DNA of 64,000 nucleotides from Nonomuraea polychroma (GCF_004011505.1 NZ_SAUN01000001.1:7839501-7903500); one strand, 5' to 3'. Positions 37,335 to 46,250 are shown, counted from the first letter of the stretch. Numbers and translations are program-made. The notes: generated from the letters alone by a model not told the origin.

Positions 37335-37976
37335 ATGAAGGAGTCTCCAGGAGTCGTCGACCTACTCGGCCTTCTAGCGTACGCGGAGCTCAGCGCCTAC
37401 GCCAGGATGACCGAGGACGCCACCACGCTGGCGCCCTCGCTGGCCGACCGGATGGCCTTGAGCGAGCTGGCCGTCACCGAGTACGCCCATTTCCGCCTGC
37501 TACGGGACCGCCTGGCCGAGCTGGGCGCCGATCCCGCCGAGGCGATGTCGCCGTACGTCGCGGCACTGGACGCCTGGCACGCCCAGACCCGGCCGGCCGA
37601 CTGGCTGCAGGCGCTGGTCAAGACGTATGTGGGGGACGGCATCGCGCACGACTTCTACCGCGAGGGGGCCAGGCACCTCGATCCCTCGATCGCCGACCTG
37701 GTGGACGAGGTGCTGGTGGACGAGGGCCGGTCGCAGTTCGCGGTGGAACGGGTCAGGGCGGGGATCGAGGCCGATCCGAAGGCGGCGGCACGGCTGGCGC
37801 TGTGGGCTCGGCGGCTCGTGGGCGAGGCGCTGAGCCAGGCTCAGCAGGTGGCGGCGGCGCGGCCGGAGCTGGCACTGCTGCTGGTGGAGGCCGGCGGTGG
37901 CCAGGCCGATATTTCCCGACTCTTCGCGAAACTGACGGAGGAGCACGGCAAGCGGATGGCCGCCATGGGCCTCTGA
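37335..37976 (+). CDS. ferritin-like four-helix protein
   Basis: 213 residues from ATG 37335 (MKESPGVVDLLGLLAYAELS). The fold is helical with ferritin-like acidic/histidine positions: LLAYAELSAYARM, SELAVTEYAHFRLLRDRL, DFYREGARHLDPS and VDEVLVDEGRSQF. This resembles the actinobacterial ferritin-like domain encoded beside the RhlE-type helicase (Rv3210c in M. tuberculosis). A di-iron role is possible but not shown. ATG 37290 is an alternative start. The frame runs back to 35871 antisense to the helicase, but that part is a shadow. Divergent from the helicase. Confidence 0.75.
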   Translation: MKESPGVVDLLGLLAYAELSAYARMTEDATTLAPSLADRMALSELAVTEYAHFRLLRDRLAELGADPAEAMSPYVAALDAWHAQTRPADWLQALVKTYVGDGIAHDFYREGARHLDPSIADLVDEVLVDEGRSQFAVERVRAGIEADPKAAARLALWARRLVGEALSQAQQVAAARPELALLLVEAGGGQADISRLFAKLTEEHGKRMAAMGL

Positions 37977-38273
37977 TCGTCTGTTCATTGGGCGGCGCGA
38001 GTGCGCGAAACGGTTGTACCGTGCCTGGTATGAGGACCTCGCGCCGCTACGACAGTTCTTTGACACGATGCGGGCCGAACCACTGGACCTCACGCGCCGT
38101 CCTGCGAAGGGGCAGCGCGGGCTGTCCGGCCACCGACGCGAGCCGACGCCACGTCGTGCGCCGTCGCCAATCCCCTCGCGGATGCGTGCTCGGGAGAGGG
38201 TCACAGGGCTGAGTGGTACGGGGCTCCGCCAAGGCGAATGCCCGTGTTGCCCCGTACCCCCCGTCCCGAGCCT

Positions 38274-38504
38274 TTAGAGCGTGCCCCCAAAGCCGACCGG
38301 CCTGGACTCATCCTCGCCGATCTCGACGAACCCGAGCGCGGCCACCGGCACGACGATGCGCCTGCCCTTCACGTCGGTGATGGCGAAGATCCCGCGATCG
38401 ACCGACAGCGCGTTCCTGATCTCCTCCTCGACCTGCTCGGCAGTGAGGTCGGTCTCGACAATGAGTTCGCGGTGTACGGAGCGTACGCCGATCTTGATTT
38501 CCAT
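38274..38504 (-). CDS. DUF3107 family small protein
   Basis: 76 residues: MEIKIGVRSVHRELIVETDL through DVKGRRIVVPVAALGFVEIG. AGGGAG precedes the ATG. This is the small conserved actinobacterial family represented by TB9.4 (Rv3208A) of M. tuberculosis; its biochemical role is unclear to me. It follows a TetR gene on the same strand, as in mycobacteria. Confidence 0.85.
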   Translation of the reverse strand: MEIKIGVRSVHRELIVETDLTAEQVEEEIRNALSVDRGIFAITDVKGRRIVVPVAALGFVEIGEDESRPVGFGGTL

Positions 38505-38592
38505 CGTGGCTCCCTAGTCGACGGGGCTGGCTCACCTCCATCGTGGCCGCTCACACCCCGGGAAACGCAAATGATCGCGCCCAGCGAACGGG

Positions 38593-39225
38593 TTATGCCG
38601 TACGCGGAAAACCGCTGATGCCGCGCCAGGCGAGCCTGGCCAGGAGTTGCTCCGCCGCGTCCTTCGGAATCGAGCCGTGCGTGGTCACCCAGTAGCGGGC
38701 GCTCACCTCGGCCATGCCGACCAGACCCACGCCGAGCAGGTGTGCCTCGTCGCTGGTGCAGCCGGTGTCCTCCTGGATGAGAGCGCTCACCATCTCGGCG
38801 CACTCCTGCAGTGACCGCTCCACCCGTTGCCGCACCGGCGCCACGTTGCGCAGATCCGACTCGAAGACGAGCCGGAAGGCCTCGCCCTGGCTGGAGACGA
38901 AGTCGAAGAACGCCTGGAAGGTGGCCTGCACGCGCAGCTTGTTTTCGTGCGTGGAGGCCAGCGCCTCCCTGACGCGGTTGACCATGTCGTCCACGTGCAG
39001 GTCCAGCAGCGCCAGGTAGAGCTCCAGCTTGCCGGGGAAGTGCTGGTAGAGCACGGGTTTGCTGACCCCCGCCCGGTCGGCGATCTCGTCCATGGCGGCC
39101 GCGTGATAGCCGTTTTCCACGAACACTTCCTGCGCGGCGCTCAGCAGCTGCCGGCGGCGGGCGAGTCGGGGCAGCCGGGTGCCCCGGGGCTTGGCGTCCG
39201 GGGTTGCGGTCACGCGGATCTCCAT
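38593..39225 (-). CDS. TetR-family transcriptional regulator
   Basis: 210 residues. The N-terminal DNA-binding domain (about residues 20-66) has RRRQLLSAAQEVFVENGYHAA followed by MDEIADRAGVSKPVLYQHFPGKLEL, the TetR helix-turn-helix. The C-terminal all-helical part would bind an unknown ligand. GAGAGACC lies before the ATG. The gene pair TetR-DUF3107 near a DEAD-box helicase and ferritin-like gene corresponds to Rv3208-Rv3211. Confidence 0.9.
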   Translation of the reverse strand: MEIRVTATPDAKPRGTRLPRLARRRQLLSAAQEVFVENGYHAAAMDEIADRAGVSKPVLYQHFPGKLELYLALLDLHVDDMVNRVREALASTHENKLRVQATFQAFFDFVSSQGEAFRLVFESDLRNVAPVRQRVERSLQECAEMVSALIQEDTGCTSDEAHLLGVGLVGMAEVSARYWVTTHGSIPKDAAEQLLARLAWRGISGFPRTA

Positions 39226-39362
39226 GGTCTCTCAGCGGGTCGTGCGGCCATCCTACGTGCGCGTAGATGTCCGTACCTTGGTGACGGCCATCAAAAACAC
39301 AGACAGCAGACGGCGCCGATGGCCCGCCTCCGGAGTCGGTCCCGTCACAGGCATCGGACTGG

Positions 39363-39581
39363 TCATCGATATTCGTCGTCCTCGTCGAGGTCGACCACGC
39401 GGTCCTGCTCGGTCGCGTCACCGGGGTCGACGTCGAGGGGCAGCTCACGGCGCAGCGTGCCGTTGTTCTGGCGTATCTCCCGGTGCTGCTCGGCCACGTC
39501 AGCCTCGGGCGTCTCGAGCGGAAACTCGGTCTCCTCCTCGTCGAAAGGGCCTTCGTCTCCGCGAATGTCCATCTCCGACAT
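39363..39581 (-). CDS. small acidic protein of unknown function
   Basis: 72 residues, very acidic (MSEMDIRGDEGPFDEEETEF and a DLDEDDEYR end), with no cysteine, helix-forming core or signal. AGAGGGGGACC stands before the ATG, supporting translation. It lies 35 bp after the LigD polymerase gene on the same strand and may be co-transcribed. I do not recognise the family. Confidence 0.65.
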   Translation of the reverse strand: MSEMDIRGDEGPFDEEETEFPLETPEADVAEQHREIRQNNGTLRRELPLDVDPGDATEQDRVVDLDEDDEYR

Positions 39582-39616
39582 CTTTTGGTCCCCCTCTAGG
39601 TGCGGACGGCACCAGC

Positions 39617-40495
39617 CTACGCCCGGCCGAAAAGGTCGCCGCGTTTCTCCACTCTGGCGAGTACGTCCGGCGCTGTGAAGACCAGGTCCTCCGGACGTTC
39701 GCAGTCCTCGACCTCTTTCCAGGTCAGCGGTGTGGAGACGGTCGGCTGCTCGCTCGCCCGCAGCGAGTACGCCGCCACGGTGGTCTTGGCCGGATTGTTC
39801 TGGCTCCAGTCGATGAACACCTTGCCCGGCCTGGCCTTCTTGGTCATGATGCTGACGACGTGCTGGGGATGTTCCTTGGCGAGGACCTGGGCCAGCCTCT
39901 TGGCGTACGCGGAGGGCTCCTCGCGGCAGTCCCAGTCCGCGTACAACTGCATGCCCTTGCGGCCGCTGGTCTTCGGCCGGGCGGAGAGCCCTTCGGCCTT
40001 GAGCACCTCACGCAGCATGAGCGCCACCTCGCAGCACTCGACGATCGTCGCCGGCGGCCCCGGGTCCAGGTCGAACACGAGCAGGTCGGGTGGCAGCGCC
40101 TCGCCGTCGTCGTCGACGCGCCACTGGGGTACGTGGAGCTCCAGCGCGGCGAGGTTCGCGTAGTAGACGAGCGTGGGCAGGTCCTCGACGACGGCGAAGT
40201 TGATCGTCTCGCGGTTCTTGGTGCTGCCGGGGACGGGCAGGTTGACCCGCTTGACCCAGTCAGGGGTGTGCTCGGGCGCGTTCTTCTCGAAGAACGACTG
40301 GCCGGTGACGCCGTCCGGGAAGCGCTTGACGGTCAGGGGGCGGCCTTCGATGTGAGGGAGGAGCACGGGGGCGATGCGGCTGTAGTAGTCGATGACCTCG
40401 GCCTTGGTGAAGCGGTAGTCCGGGTAGAGCACCTTGTCCAGGTTGCTCAGGGTCAGCTCGCGCCCTTCGACCTTGACGGGAACCTTCTTGGCCAT
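39617..40495 (-). CDS. ligD: LigD-type polymerase (NHEJ primase-polymerase)
   Basis: 292 residues of the AEP primase fold: MAKKVPVKVEGRELTLSNLD, YYSRIAPVLLPHIEGRPLT, PPDLLVFDLDPGPPATI with the metal-binding DLD, KTSGRKGMQLYA and KVFIDWSQNNPAKTTV. It fills gaps at ends held by Ku during non-homologous end joining. Here polymerase is its own gene rather than fused to ligase and nuclease as in mycobacterial LigD. It follows the ligase gene by four bases. No 3'-phosphoesterase domain is present in either protein. Confidence 0.9.
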   Translation of the reverse strand: MAKKVPVKVEGRELTLSNLDKVLYPDYRFTKAEVIDYYSRIAPVLLPHIEGRPLTVKRFPDGVTGQSFFEKNAPEHTPDWVKRVNLPVPGSTKNRETINFAVVEDLPTLVYYANLAALELHVPQWRVDDDGEALPPDLLVFDLDPGPPATIVECCEVALMLREVLKAEGLSARPKTSGRKGMQLYADWDCREEPSAYAKRLAQVLAKEHPQHVVSIMTKKARPGKVFIDWSQNNPAKTTVAAYSLRASEQPTVSTPLTWKEVEDCERPEDLVFTAPDVLARVEKRGDLFGRA

Positions 40496-40499
40496 GGCG

Positions 40500-41414
40500 T
40501 CACCTCCACACCTCCGCGGGGATCTTGTCGGGTCGAAGCCCTCTCCACACGGGGTGCCGCAGCCGCTGATCGTCGGTCCACATCGTATAAGCCACCTCCC
40601 CGACCAGATCGGGCCTAACCCAGCGATTCCGCCACGGGACCTCGTTGCTGAACGGGCTGCTCGGGATCTCCAGCGGCCGGAGCACCTGGTAGAGCTGGTC
40701 GAGCACCGCGTCGGTGAAGCCGGTGCCGACGTGGCCGACGTACATCAGCCCTTCACTCGTGAACACTCCCATGATCAGCGACCCGATCCCGCCGGCCCGG
40801 CGCCCCTTGCCCGGCTTCCAGCCGCCGATCACGACGTCCCTGGTGTTGAGGTTCTTCACCTTGATCCACCACGGCGAGCGCGTGCCCGGCCGGTAGGGCG
40901 AGTCGAGCCGCTTGGCGACCACGCCCTCCAGGCCCTGCTCGTACGTGGCGGAGAGGAGGTCGGAGTCGCCGGGGAAGGAGGGCGGCGCGCCGATGTCCAG
41001 CTCGTCGAGCAGCGCCCGCCGGTCCCGGTAGGGCAGGTCGAAGAGCGGCATCCCGTCGAGGTAGAGCAGGTCGAACGGCATGTACGTGACCGGGTACAGC
41101 TCCAGCATGACCGGCTCGGGGTCGGTCAGGTGCATACGGTGCTGCAGGCGGACGAAGCTGGGCCGGCCATGCTGGTCGAGCGCCACGACCTCACCGTCGA
41201 TGATCGCGTTCTTGAGCCCGAATCCCGAAATTTCCGGATACCGCCGCGTGTACTCCACCCCGTGCCGCCCCGTCACCCTCATCCCGCCGTCGACGTGGAT
41301 GATGGCGCGGATGCCATCCCACTTCACCTCAAGGCCATACCGCTCGCGATCGGAGGGTAGTTCCCCAGGTACGGCCAGCATTGGTTCGACCGGGTATGGC
41401 ATTGGTTGGCCCAT
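40500..41414 (-). CDS. ATP-dependent DNA ligase (LigD-type ligase domain)
   Basis: 304 residues. The adenylated lysine is Lys31 in YGLEVKWDGIRA (motif I, KxDG). IIDGEVVALD, PFDLLYLDG, LEGVVAKR and WWIKVKN are motifs III, IIIa, IV and V. The OB-fold domain follows (VGTGFTDAVLDQL). It seals breaks during end joining. The start may be ATG 41414 or ATG 41402. Head-to-head with the Ku gene with only 47 bp between, so a shared divergent promoter is likely. Confidence 0.9.
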   Translation of the reverse strand: MGQPMPYPVEPMLAVPGELPSDRERYGLEVKWDGIRAIIHVDGGMRVTGRHGVEYTRRYPEISGFGLKNAIIDGEVVALDQHGRPSFVRLQHRMHLTDPEPVMLELYPVTYMPFDLLYLDGMPLFDLPYRDRRALLDELDIGAPPSFPGDSDLLSATYEQGLEGVVAKRLDSPYRPGTRSPWWIKVKNLNTRDVVIGGWKPGKGRRAGGIGSLIMGVFTSEGLMYVGHVGTGFTDAVLDQLYQVLRPLEIPSSPFSNEVPWRNRWVRPDLVGEVAYTMWTDDQRLRHPVWRGLRPDKIPAEVWR

Positions 41415-41461
41415 GCCGGGTATGTGCCCATTGGCGAGCCGTTGAGAGCGGAGGAGTGACC

Positions 41462-42343
41462 ATGCGCAGCATCTGGAAGGGTGCGATCTCCTTTGGCCTG
41501 GTCACGATCCCCGTCAAGCTCTACTCGGCGACCGAGCAGAAGGACGTGGCCTTCCACCAGGTGCATCGCGAGGACGGCGGCCGCATCCGCTACAAGCGCG
41601 TGTGCACGATCGACGGCGAGGAGGTCCCCTACTCCGACATCGCCAAGGGCTACGAGCTGGCCACGGGCGAGATGGTCGTGCTGACCGACGAGGACTTCGA
41701 GGACCTGCCGCTGAGCACGTCCCGCAGGATCGACGTCCTACAGTTCACGCCCGTCGAGCAGATCGACCCCATTTACTTCGCCAAGTCGTACTATCTGGAG
41801 CCCGACGCGCAGGGGGCGAAGTCGTACGTGCTGCTGCGCAACGCGCTGGAGACCTCGGGCCAGGTGGCGGTGGTCAAGGTGGCCCTGCGCCAGCGGGAGT
41901 CGCTGGCCACCCTGCGGGTCAGGGACGGCGTCTTCGTGCTGGAGACCATGCTCTGGCCGGACGAGATCCGCACGCCCGACTTCGAGTTCCTGGAAGAGGA
42001 CATCGAGGTACGCCCCCAGGAGCTGAAGATGGCCGAGTCCCTCATCACCACGATGGAGGCCGACTTCGACCCGAGCGAATACCGCGACAGCTACCGCGAG
42101 GCCCTGCAGTCGGTGATCGAGGCCAAGGTGGCGGGCAAGGAGGTCGTCACCCCGCCCGTCGAGGAGGAGGCAGGTCCGGCCGTGGACCTGATGGCGGCGT
42201 TGCGGGCGAGCGTGGAGGCGGCGAAGCGGGAACGCGAAGGCGCCGCCCCCGCCAAGCGACCGAAGAAGGCCGCCTCGGACAAGTCCAAGGAAAAGGAAGA
42301 AGAGAAGCCCGCCGCCAAGCGCAAGGCGCGCAAGTCCGCCTGA
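41462..42343 (+). CDS. ku: Ku protein (NHEJ end-binding)
   Basis: 293 residues from ATG 41462, fixed by GGAGGAG seven bases upstream; the frame is open to 41381. MRSIWKGAISFGLVTIPVKL is the classic bacterial Ku start. The ring domain continues through KSYYLEPD and YVLLRNAL to MELITTME-type residues (SLITTMEADFDPSEYRD). A lysine-rich tail (KRPKKAASDKSKEKEEE and onward) may help DNA binding. It forms a homodimeric ring that recruits LigD activities encoded divergently. Confidence 0.95.
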   Translation: MRSIWKGAISFGLVTIPVKLYSATEQKDVAFHQVHREDGGRIRYKRVCTIDGEEVPYSDIAKGYELATGEMVVLTDEDFEDLPLSTSRRIDVLQFTPVEQIDPIYFAKSYYLEPDAQGAKSYVLLRNALETSGQVAVVKVALRQRESLATLRVRDGVFVLETMLWPDEIRTPDFEFLEEDIEVRPQELKMAESLITTMEADFDPSEYRDSYREALQSVIEAKVAGKEVVTPPVEEEAGPAVDLMAALRASVEAAKREREGAAPAKRPKKAASDKSKEKEEEKPAAKRKARKSA

Positions 42344-42403
42344 GCCGCGCTGCAGCCCCCGACGGACCTTTCGCCGGGCCGGGGCAAAGCGAAAACCGCG
42401 TGA

Positions 42404-42437
42404 ATACGCCCTCGGCAAGAGGCTGCCGAGGGCGTAT
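42404..42437. terminator. bidirectional terminator hairpin
   Basis: A perfect 14-bp stem (ATACGCCCTCGGCA / TGCCGAGGGCGTAT) with a six-base loop. It lies between the convergent Ku stop (42343) and the small secreted protein stop (42485). Confidence 0.88.
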
Positions 42438-42484
42438 CAGCATGGGCTCCGGTGAAGCCGGGTTGCCATGTAGGGCGGAGCAGA

Positions 42485-42865
42485 TCAGTCGTCTTCCTCT
42501 TCTTCGTCTTTTTCCTCACTCACGGCAGCGCACAGGAACCCGTCGCCGATCAGCCCGTCAAAGCCCTCGTCCTGGGATGCGGCGTTGGCCGAGAAACCGA
42601 ACTGGCACTGGTCCTGGTCCTGGTCCTGGTCGTTGAACTGCTTCTGGTCCTGCTGGTTGTTGTTGTGGATCCGGATGCGGATCTTCGTCTTGTGGTGGTG
42701 ACGGTTGCGGTCGCCCCAGCCGTGGCCGGCCACGAAGCCGTTGGCTACCGAGGTGACCGCGGAGCCCGTGGCGGCATTGGCGGTCGAGGAACCCGTCAGC
42801 GCGGCAACGGCGCCGGACGCTGCGGTGATGACGGCGAGCGCTGAGATGCTCTTGAACATGGGCAT
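42485..42865 (-). CDS. small secreted low-complexity protein
   Basis: 126 residues. A signal peptide ends at TANA/ATG (about residue 31). The mature part has a His/Arg-rich segment (WGDRNRHHHKTKIRIRIH), then NNNQQDQKQF, a run of four DQ dipeptides, two cysteines in the second half (about 25 residues apart) and an acidic tail EEKDEEEEDD. GGGGGAAA precedes the ATG. I do not recognise a family. Composition suggests metal binding or amyloid-like self-assembly at the surface, but neither is shown. Confidence 0.6.
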   Translation of the reverse strand: MPMFKSISALAVITAASGAVAALTGSSTANAATGSAVTSVANGFVAGHGWGDRNRHHHKTKIRIRIHNNNQQDQKQFNDQDQDQDQCQFGFSANAASQDEGFDGLIGDGFLCAAVSEEKDEEEEDD

Positions 42866-43082
42866 TGAATTTCCCCCGATAATTCGGTTGCTCCAGTTCT
42901 CGATATTTTCCGGATTGACTGGAAAACATCACAGATGATGGTTGATAAGTCCATCCATGCGACATATTGCCGGAGTGAGCATCACATAAACGGCCTTTGT
43001 GATGTCTTTTTCTGCTTTAGTGCTCTTATCGCCATTTCGCGCAGACTTATGGATGAAATAGCCTGCTTTTGTCCGATTTGTC

Positions 43083-43425
43083 CTATGGAGAAATGCATCC
43101 AACCGCTTCACCCCCGTCTGGGCGCGGGACGGGTTCGGGGGACGCCGGCTTGGTGACGGGCGAGCGGAGCAGCCGCGTGTGCTCCTCACGCGGCTCCACG
43201 GCGCACCACCCCACCGGCACGCCATCGAGATACGCCAGGACCCCAGGCGCGCGCTCAGAGCCCTCCACGAGTGCCTGCAGCCGCCCCCGCCGGCCCTCGG
43301 CGCCCATCTCCTGGAACGCCGCCCCGGCCGACCCGGAACCACATGCACCAGCAGCCCGAACAAGCACCATTAGGCCCGAAAACCGCTTGGACATCGTCCC
43401 ACGAGCGCGCCGGCCGGATCTTCAC
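43083..43425 (-). pseudogene. frameshifted and truncated GNAT acetyltransferase
   Basis: A GTG at 43425 begins MKIRPARSWDDVQAVFGPNG followed by ACSGCWCMWFR, a recognisable N-terminus of an actinobacterial GNAT family. In that frame the sense is lost around 43330-43345, but it continues in another frame as FQEMGAEGRRGRLQALVEGS, YLDGVPVGWCAVEPRE and RLLRSPVTKP. The frame then ends at 43083 without the acetyl-CoA-binding half. So the gene carries one frameshift and lacks its C-terminus. A sequencing error could explain the shift but not the missing half. Confidence 0.6.
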
Positions 43426-43515
43426 GTCGCATTCGTCGCATCTCCCGCGTAAGTCCCACCAGCGTAAGGGCCTTGCCGGTGTCGATGCGCTGACCTCGGG
43501 GTATTGTTGCCCCAC

Positions 43516-44406
43516 GTGAGTACGCCGCGATTCCTCGACCTGCCTCCTGGCGTCGCACCACAGAAGATCGAAACGCCACTGGGCACGTTCGCGGCCCTGG
43601 AGGCGCTTCCGGTCAGTGGTGTGATCGAGCGCTGGCCCGCGCTCCTCGTGCCCGGCCTGACCGGCAGCAAGGAAGACTTCATCGCGGTCCTGATGACCCT
43701 CGCCCATTCGGGCCGCCGGGTGGTGGCCGTGGATCTGCGCGGCCAGTTCGAGACCCCGGGCCCCGACGACCGCGAGGCCTACACCTGCCCCGCGCTCGGC
43801 GCAGACGTCGACATGCTCGCCCAGGTGATCGGCGGCGGCGATCCCGTGCACCTGGTGGGCCACTCGTTCGGCGGGCTGGTGGCGCGCGAGGCGGTGATCG
43901 ACGGGCGGACGAGGTTCGCCTCGTTCACGCTGATGAGCTCGGGCCCCTCCGCCATCGAGGGCCCGCGGGCGATCAACGGCAGGAAGATCCTCGAAGAGGT
44001 GCCCACGCTGGGGCTCGAGCACGTGTGGCACCACAGGTTCGAGCCGGACGCGCTGGCCAACGACGTGTCCGACGAGATCGTGGCGTTCCTGCACAGGCGC
44101 CTGATGAGCAACTCGCCGACGGCCCTGGTGTGCATGGCGGAGCAGGTGCTGTCCATGGGGGACCGTACCGACGAGCTGCGGCAGATCGAGGTTCCCACGC
44201 TGGTGCTGTACGGCGAGCACGACGACGGCTGGTCCCCCGAGACCCAGTCGGAGATGGCCGCCAGGCTCGGGGCCGAGTGCGTGGTCGTGCCGGGCGCGGT
44301 GCACTCCCCCAACGTGGAGGCGCCGGAGACGACCGCGGCGGCCCTGATCCGGTTCTGGAACGCCGCCGAAAAGCACTTCTTGGACACAAGGTCCAATGTC
44401 ATGTAA
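43516..44406 (+). CDS. alpha/beta hydrolase
   Basis: 296 residues from GTG 43516 (MSTPRFLDLPPG); the frame is open to a TTG at 43504. LLVPGLTGSKEDF is the oxyanion region, VHLVGHSFGGLVA holds the nucleophile serine, YGEHDDGWSPE the acid and PGAVHSPNVEAP the histidine. Substrate is unknown. It overlaps the MpaB-type gene by 11 bases, implying an operon. Confidence 0.85.
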   Translation: MSTPRFLDLPPGVAPQKIETPLGTFAALEALPVSGVIERWPALLVPGLTGSKEDFIAVLMTLAHSGRRVVAVDLRGQFETPGPDDREAYTCPALGADVDMLAQVIGGGDPVHLVGHSFGGLVAREAVIDGRTRFASFTLMSSGPSAIEGPRAINGRKILEEVPTLGLEHVWHHRFEPDALANDVSDEIVAFLHRRLMSNSPTALVCMAEQVLSMGDRTDELRQIEVPTLVLYGEHDDGWSPETQSEMAARLGAECVVVPGAVHSPNVEAPETTAAALIRFWNAAEKHFLDTRSNVM

Positions 44407-45331
44407 TTATGCACTTACTATGGCGAGCACTGCAGAAATCGTCGTCCAGCCGCCGCAGAGCGCGACCTGGCAGGTGCATCTCGACCGCTCGATGTGGGTG
44501 GGCGGGGTACGCGGCCTCATGCTCCAGGCACTGCACCCGCTGGCCATGCGCGGCGTCTGGCAGAACTCCGACTTCCAGCAGGACCCGTTCGGCCGGCTGC
44601 GGCGCACCGCGGACTTCGTGGGCCGGGTGACGTTCGGCAGCCCCGAGGAGGCCGACGAGATCGGGCGGCGGGTGCGCGGCATCCACAAGGCACTGCGCAT
44701 CCACGATCCCGACACCGGGCGCACGCACCGGGTGGACGATCCCGAGCTGCTGTTGTGGGTGCACTGCGCTGAGGTGTCGTCATACCTGGAGGTGTCCAGG
44801 CGGGGCGGGCTCGGCCTGACCGAGCGCCAGGCCGATCGCTACCTGTCCGAGCAGCGCAAGAGCGCGACGTATGTCGGACTGCATCCCGAGGACGTGCCGG
44901 GCTCGTGCGCGGAGATGGAGGCGTACTTCAAGCAGGTACGCCCCCGTCTGCGCGTGACGGAGGAGGCGGCCGCGACCGTGCGGTTCCTGATGTGGCCTCG
45001 GTTGCCGCACGAGCTCAGGCTGCTGTCGGCCGGCAAGCCCGCGTACTTCCCCTTCGGCGCGCTCTGCTACTACACGCTGCCGGACTGGGCCAGGCGCATG
45101 TACGGCGCACTGCCCGAGGTGCCCCAGGCGACCGTCACCGCGGCGCTGAAGGCCTTCCGGCTGGGCATGAACGCGTTGCCGGAGCCCGTGCACGACCACG
45201 CCTTCATGCCGGCCACGCGGGAGATGTTGCAGGCGGCCAGAGAGCGGCTGGGCGCGGCCGGCTATGACGTCAGCAAGGGACTCAAGGGTCTGACCGATCC
45301 CCGCCGGTGGCCGAAGGCGCTGGCCGCCTGA
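44396..45331 (+). CDS. MpaB/DUF2236 family oxygenase-like protein
   Basis: 311 residues: WVGGVRGLMLQALHPLAMRG and FGRLRRTADFVGRVTFGS near the N-terminus, then RVRGIHKALRIHDP and LLWVHCAEVSSYLEV. These mark the DUF2236 (MpaB-type) family, related to latex-clearing-type haem proteins; conserved histidines could bind haem. The start ATG 44396 has AAGG upstream and overlaps the hydrolase; ATG 44420 is an alternative. Physiological substrate unknown. Confidence 0.8.
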   Translation: MSCNYALTMASTAEIVVQPPQSATWQVHLDRSMWVGGVRGLMLQALHPLAMRGVWQNSDFQQDPFGRLRRTADFVGRVTFGSPEEADEIGRRVRGIHKALRIHDPDTGRTHRVDDPELLLWVHCAEVSSYLEVSRRGGLGLTERQADRYLSEQRKSATYVGLHPEDVPGSCAEMEAYFKQVRPRLRVTEEAAATVRFLMWPRLPHELRLLSAGKPAYFPFGALCYYTLPDWARRMYGALPEVPQATVTAALKAFRLGMNALPEPVHDHAFMPATREMLQAARERLGAAGYDVSKGLKGLTDPRRWPKALAA

Positions 45332-45338
45332 CGGGCTG

Positions 45339-46244
45339 CTACTCCGCGAGTCCGTCCCAGGGGCGGCGCTCGGGCCCGGCCGCCCGGCCTTCCGGGCAGT
45401 GGCGGCGGAAGTCGCACCAGGAGCAGATCGGGCCGGGGTTGGGCGCGAACAGCTCATCGATCTCGGCAGGCACCGTCGCGGGCCCGCCACCCTCCCGGGC
45501 AGCGCCGCGGGGCGGTGGCGCGGCAACGACCTCCCGGTAGCGTTCGTCAGCCGCGGCCGCCTCCGTCGCGAGATCCTCCGCGCGTCGCAGGTGCCGGACA
45601 AGGGACTCGTCGGTGTGCCGCCACTCCACGATCTCACCGGTCGGCAGGTGGTGCAGCTCGACGGTCCGGCAAGGGGTGCGCATCATTGTGGACGCCGCGA
45701 CGGCGTACACGGCCAGTGCGAGCGACGAGCGGGCGTCGTCCTGGGTGAGCGGCCGGCGCCCGGTCTTGTAGTCGACCACGACGAGCTCATCTCCGCGCCG
45801 GTCAAGCCGGTCGATGCGGCCGGACACGGCGATGACCTTGGTGCGGGTGGCGACCGTGCGCTCGACGCCGACCGGATCATCGGACGGATCCAAGGTCGCG
45901 ACATATCCAGACACGAGGTCGCGGGCGCGCGCCAGCCACCGCCCGGACTGCTCGGCGTCCCGGAAACCCTCGGTGATCCACCCGTTCGTGAGCAGGATGG
46001 CCGCCGTCAGCGGCGTCCTACGCTCGTACGGCTCCCGCCACCAGCCCGCCAGCGCGTTGTGCACGCTCGCCCCGACGCTGTTGTGCGCCCAGGCAGGTCC
46101 TTTGGACGGCGCCGGCCGGTCGAGGTAGGTGAACCGGTAGCGGCGGCGGCAGTCCAGCCAGGTGTTCAGCCGCGACGGCGTGCACGAGTAGAGCCGCCGC
46201 GGCATGCCCTCCAGCGGAAGCTGCCCCTGCACTGCGCTGCTCAT
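45339..46244 (-). CDS. RecB-family PD-(D/E)XK nuclease, likely Fe-S protein
   Basis: 301 residues. The nuclease core is VSGRIDRLDRRGDELVVVDY followed by KTGRRP (catalytic Asp, Asp and Lys). A cysteine near residue 32 (WLDCRRRYRFTYLDRP) plus a C-terminal CSWCDFRRHC cluster match the 4Fe-4S arrangement of AddB/Cas4-like RecB nucleases. No Cas genes or repeat array are present nearby, so this is a stand-alone DNA-processing enzyme. It is downstream of the MBL-fold and DUF6758-like genes on the same strand. Confidence 0.85.
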   Translation of the reverse strand: MSSAVQGQLPLEGMPRRLYSCTPSRLNTWLDCRRRYRFTYLDRPAPSKGPAWAHNSVGASVHNALAGWWREPYERRTPLTAAILLTNGWITEGFRDAEQSGRWLARARDLVSGYVATLDPSDDPVGVERTVATRTKVIAVSGRIDRLDRRGDELVVVDYKTGRRPLTQDDARSSLALAVYAVAASTMMRTPCRTVELHHLPTGEIVEWRHTDESLVRHLRRAEDLATEAAAADERYREVVAAPPPRGAAREGGGPATVPAEIDELFAPNPGPICSWCDFRRHCPEGRAAGPERRPWDGLAE

Positions 46245-46250
46245 TGGACC

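Noticed and set aside
45339..46244. Cas4 nuclease of a CRISPR system
   Set aside because: Core and Fe-S pattern are shared with general RecB-family nucleases, and there are no repeats or cas genes nearby.
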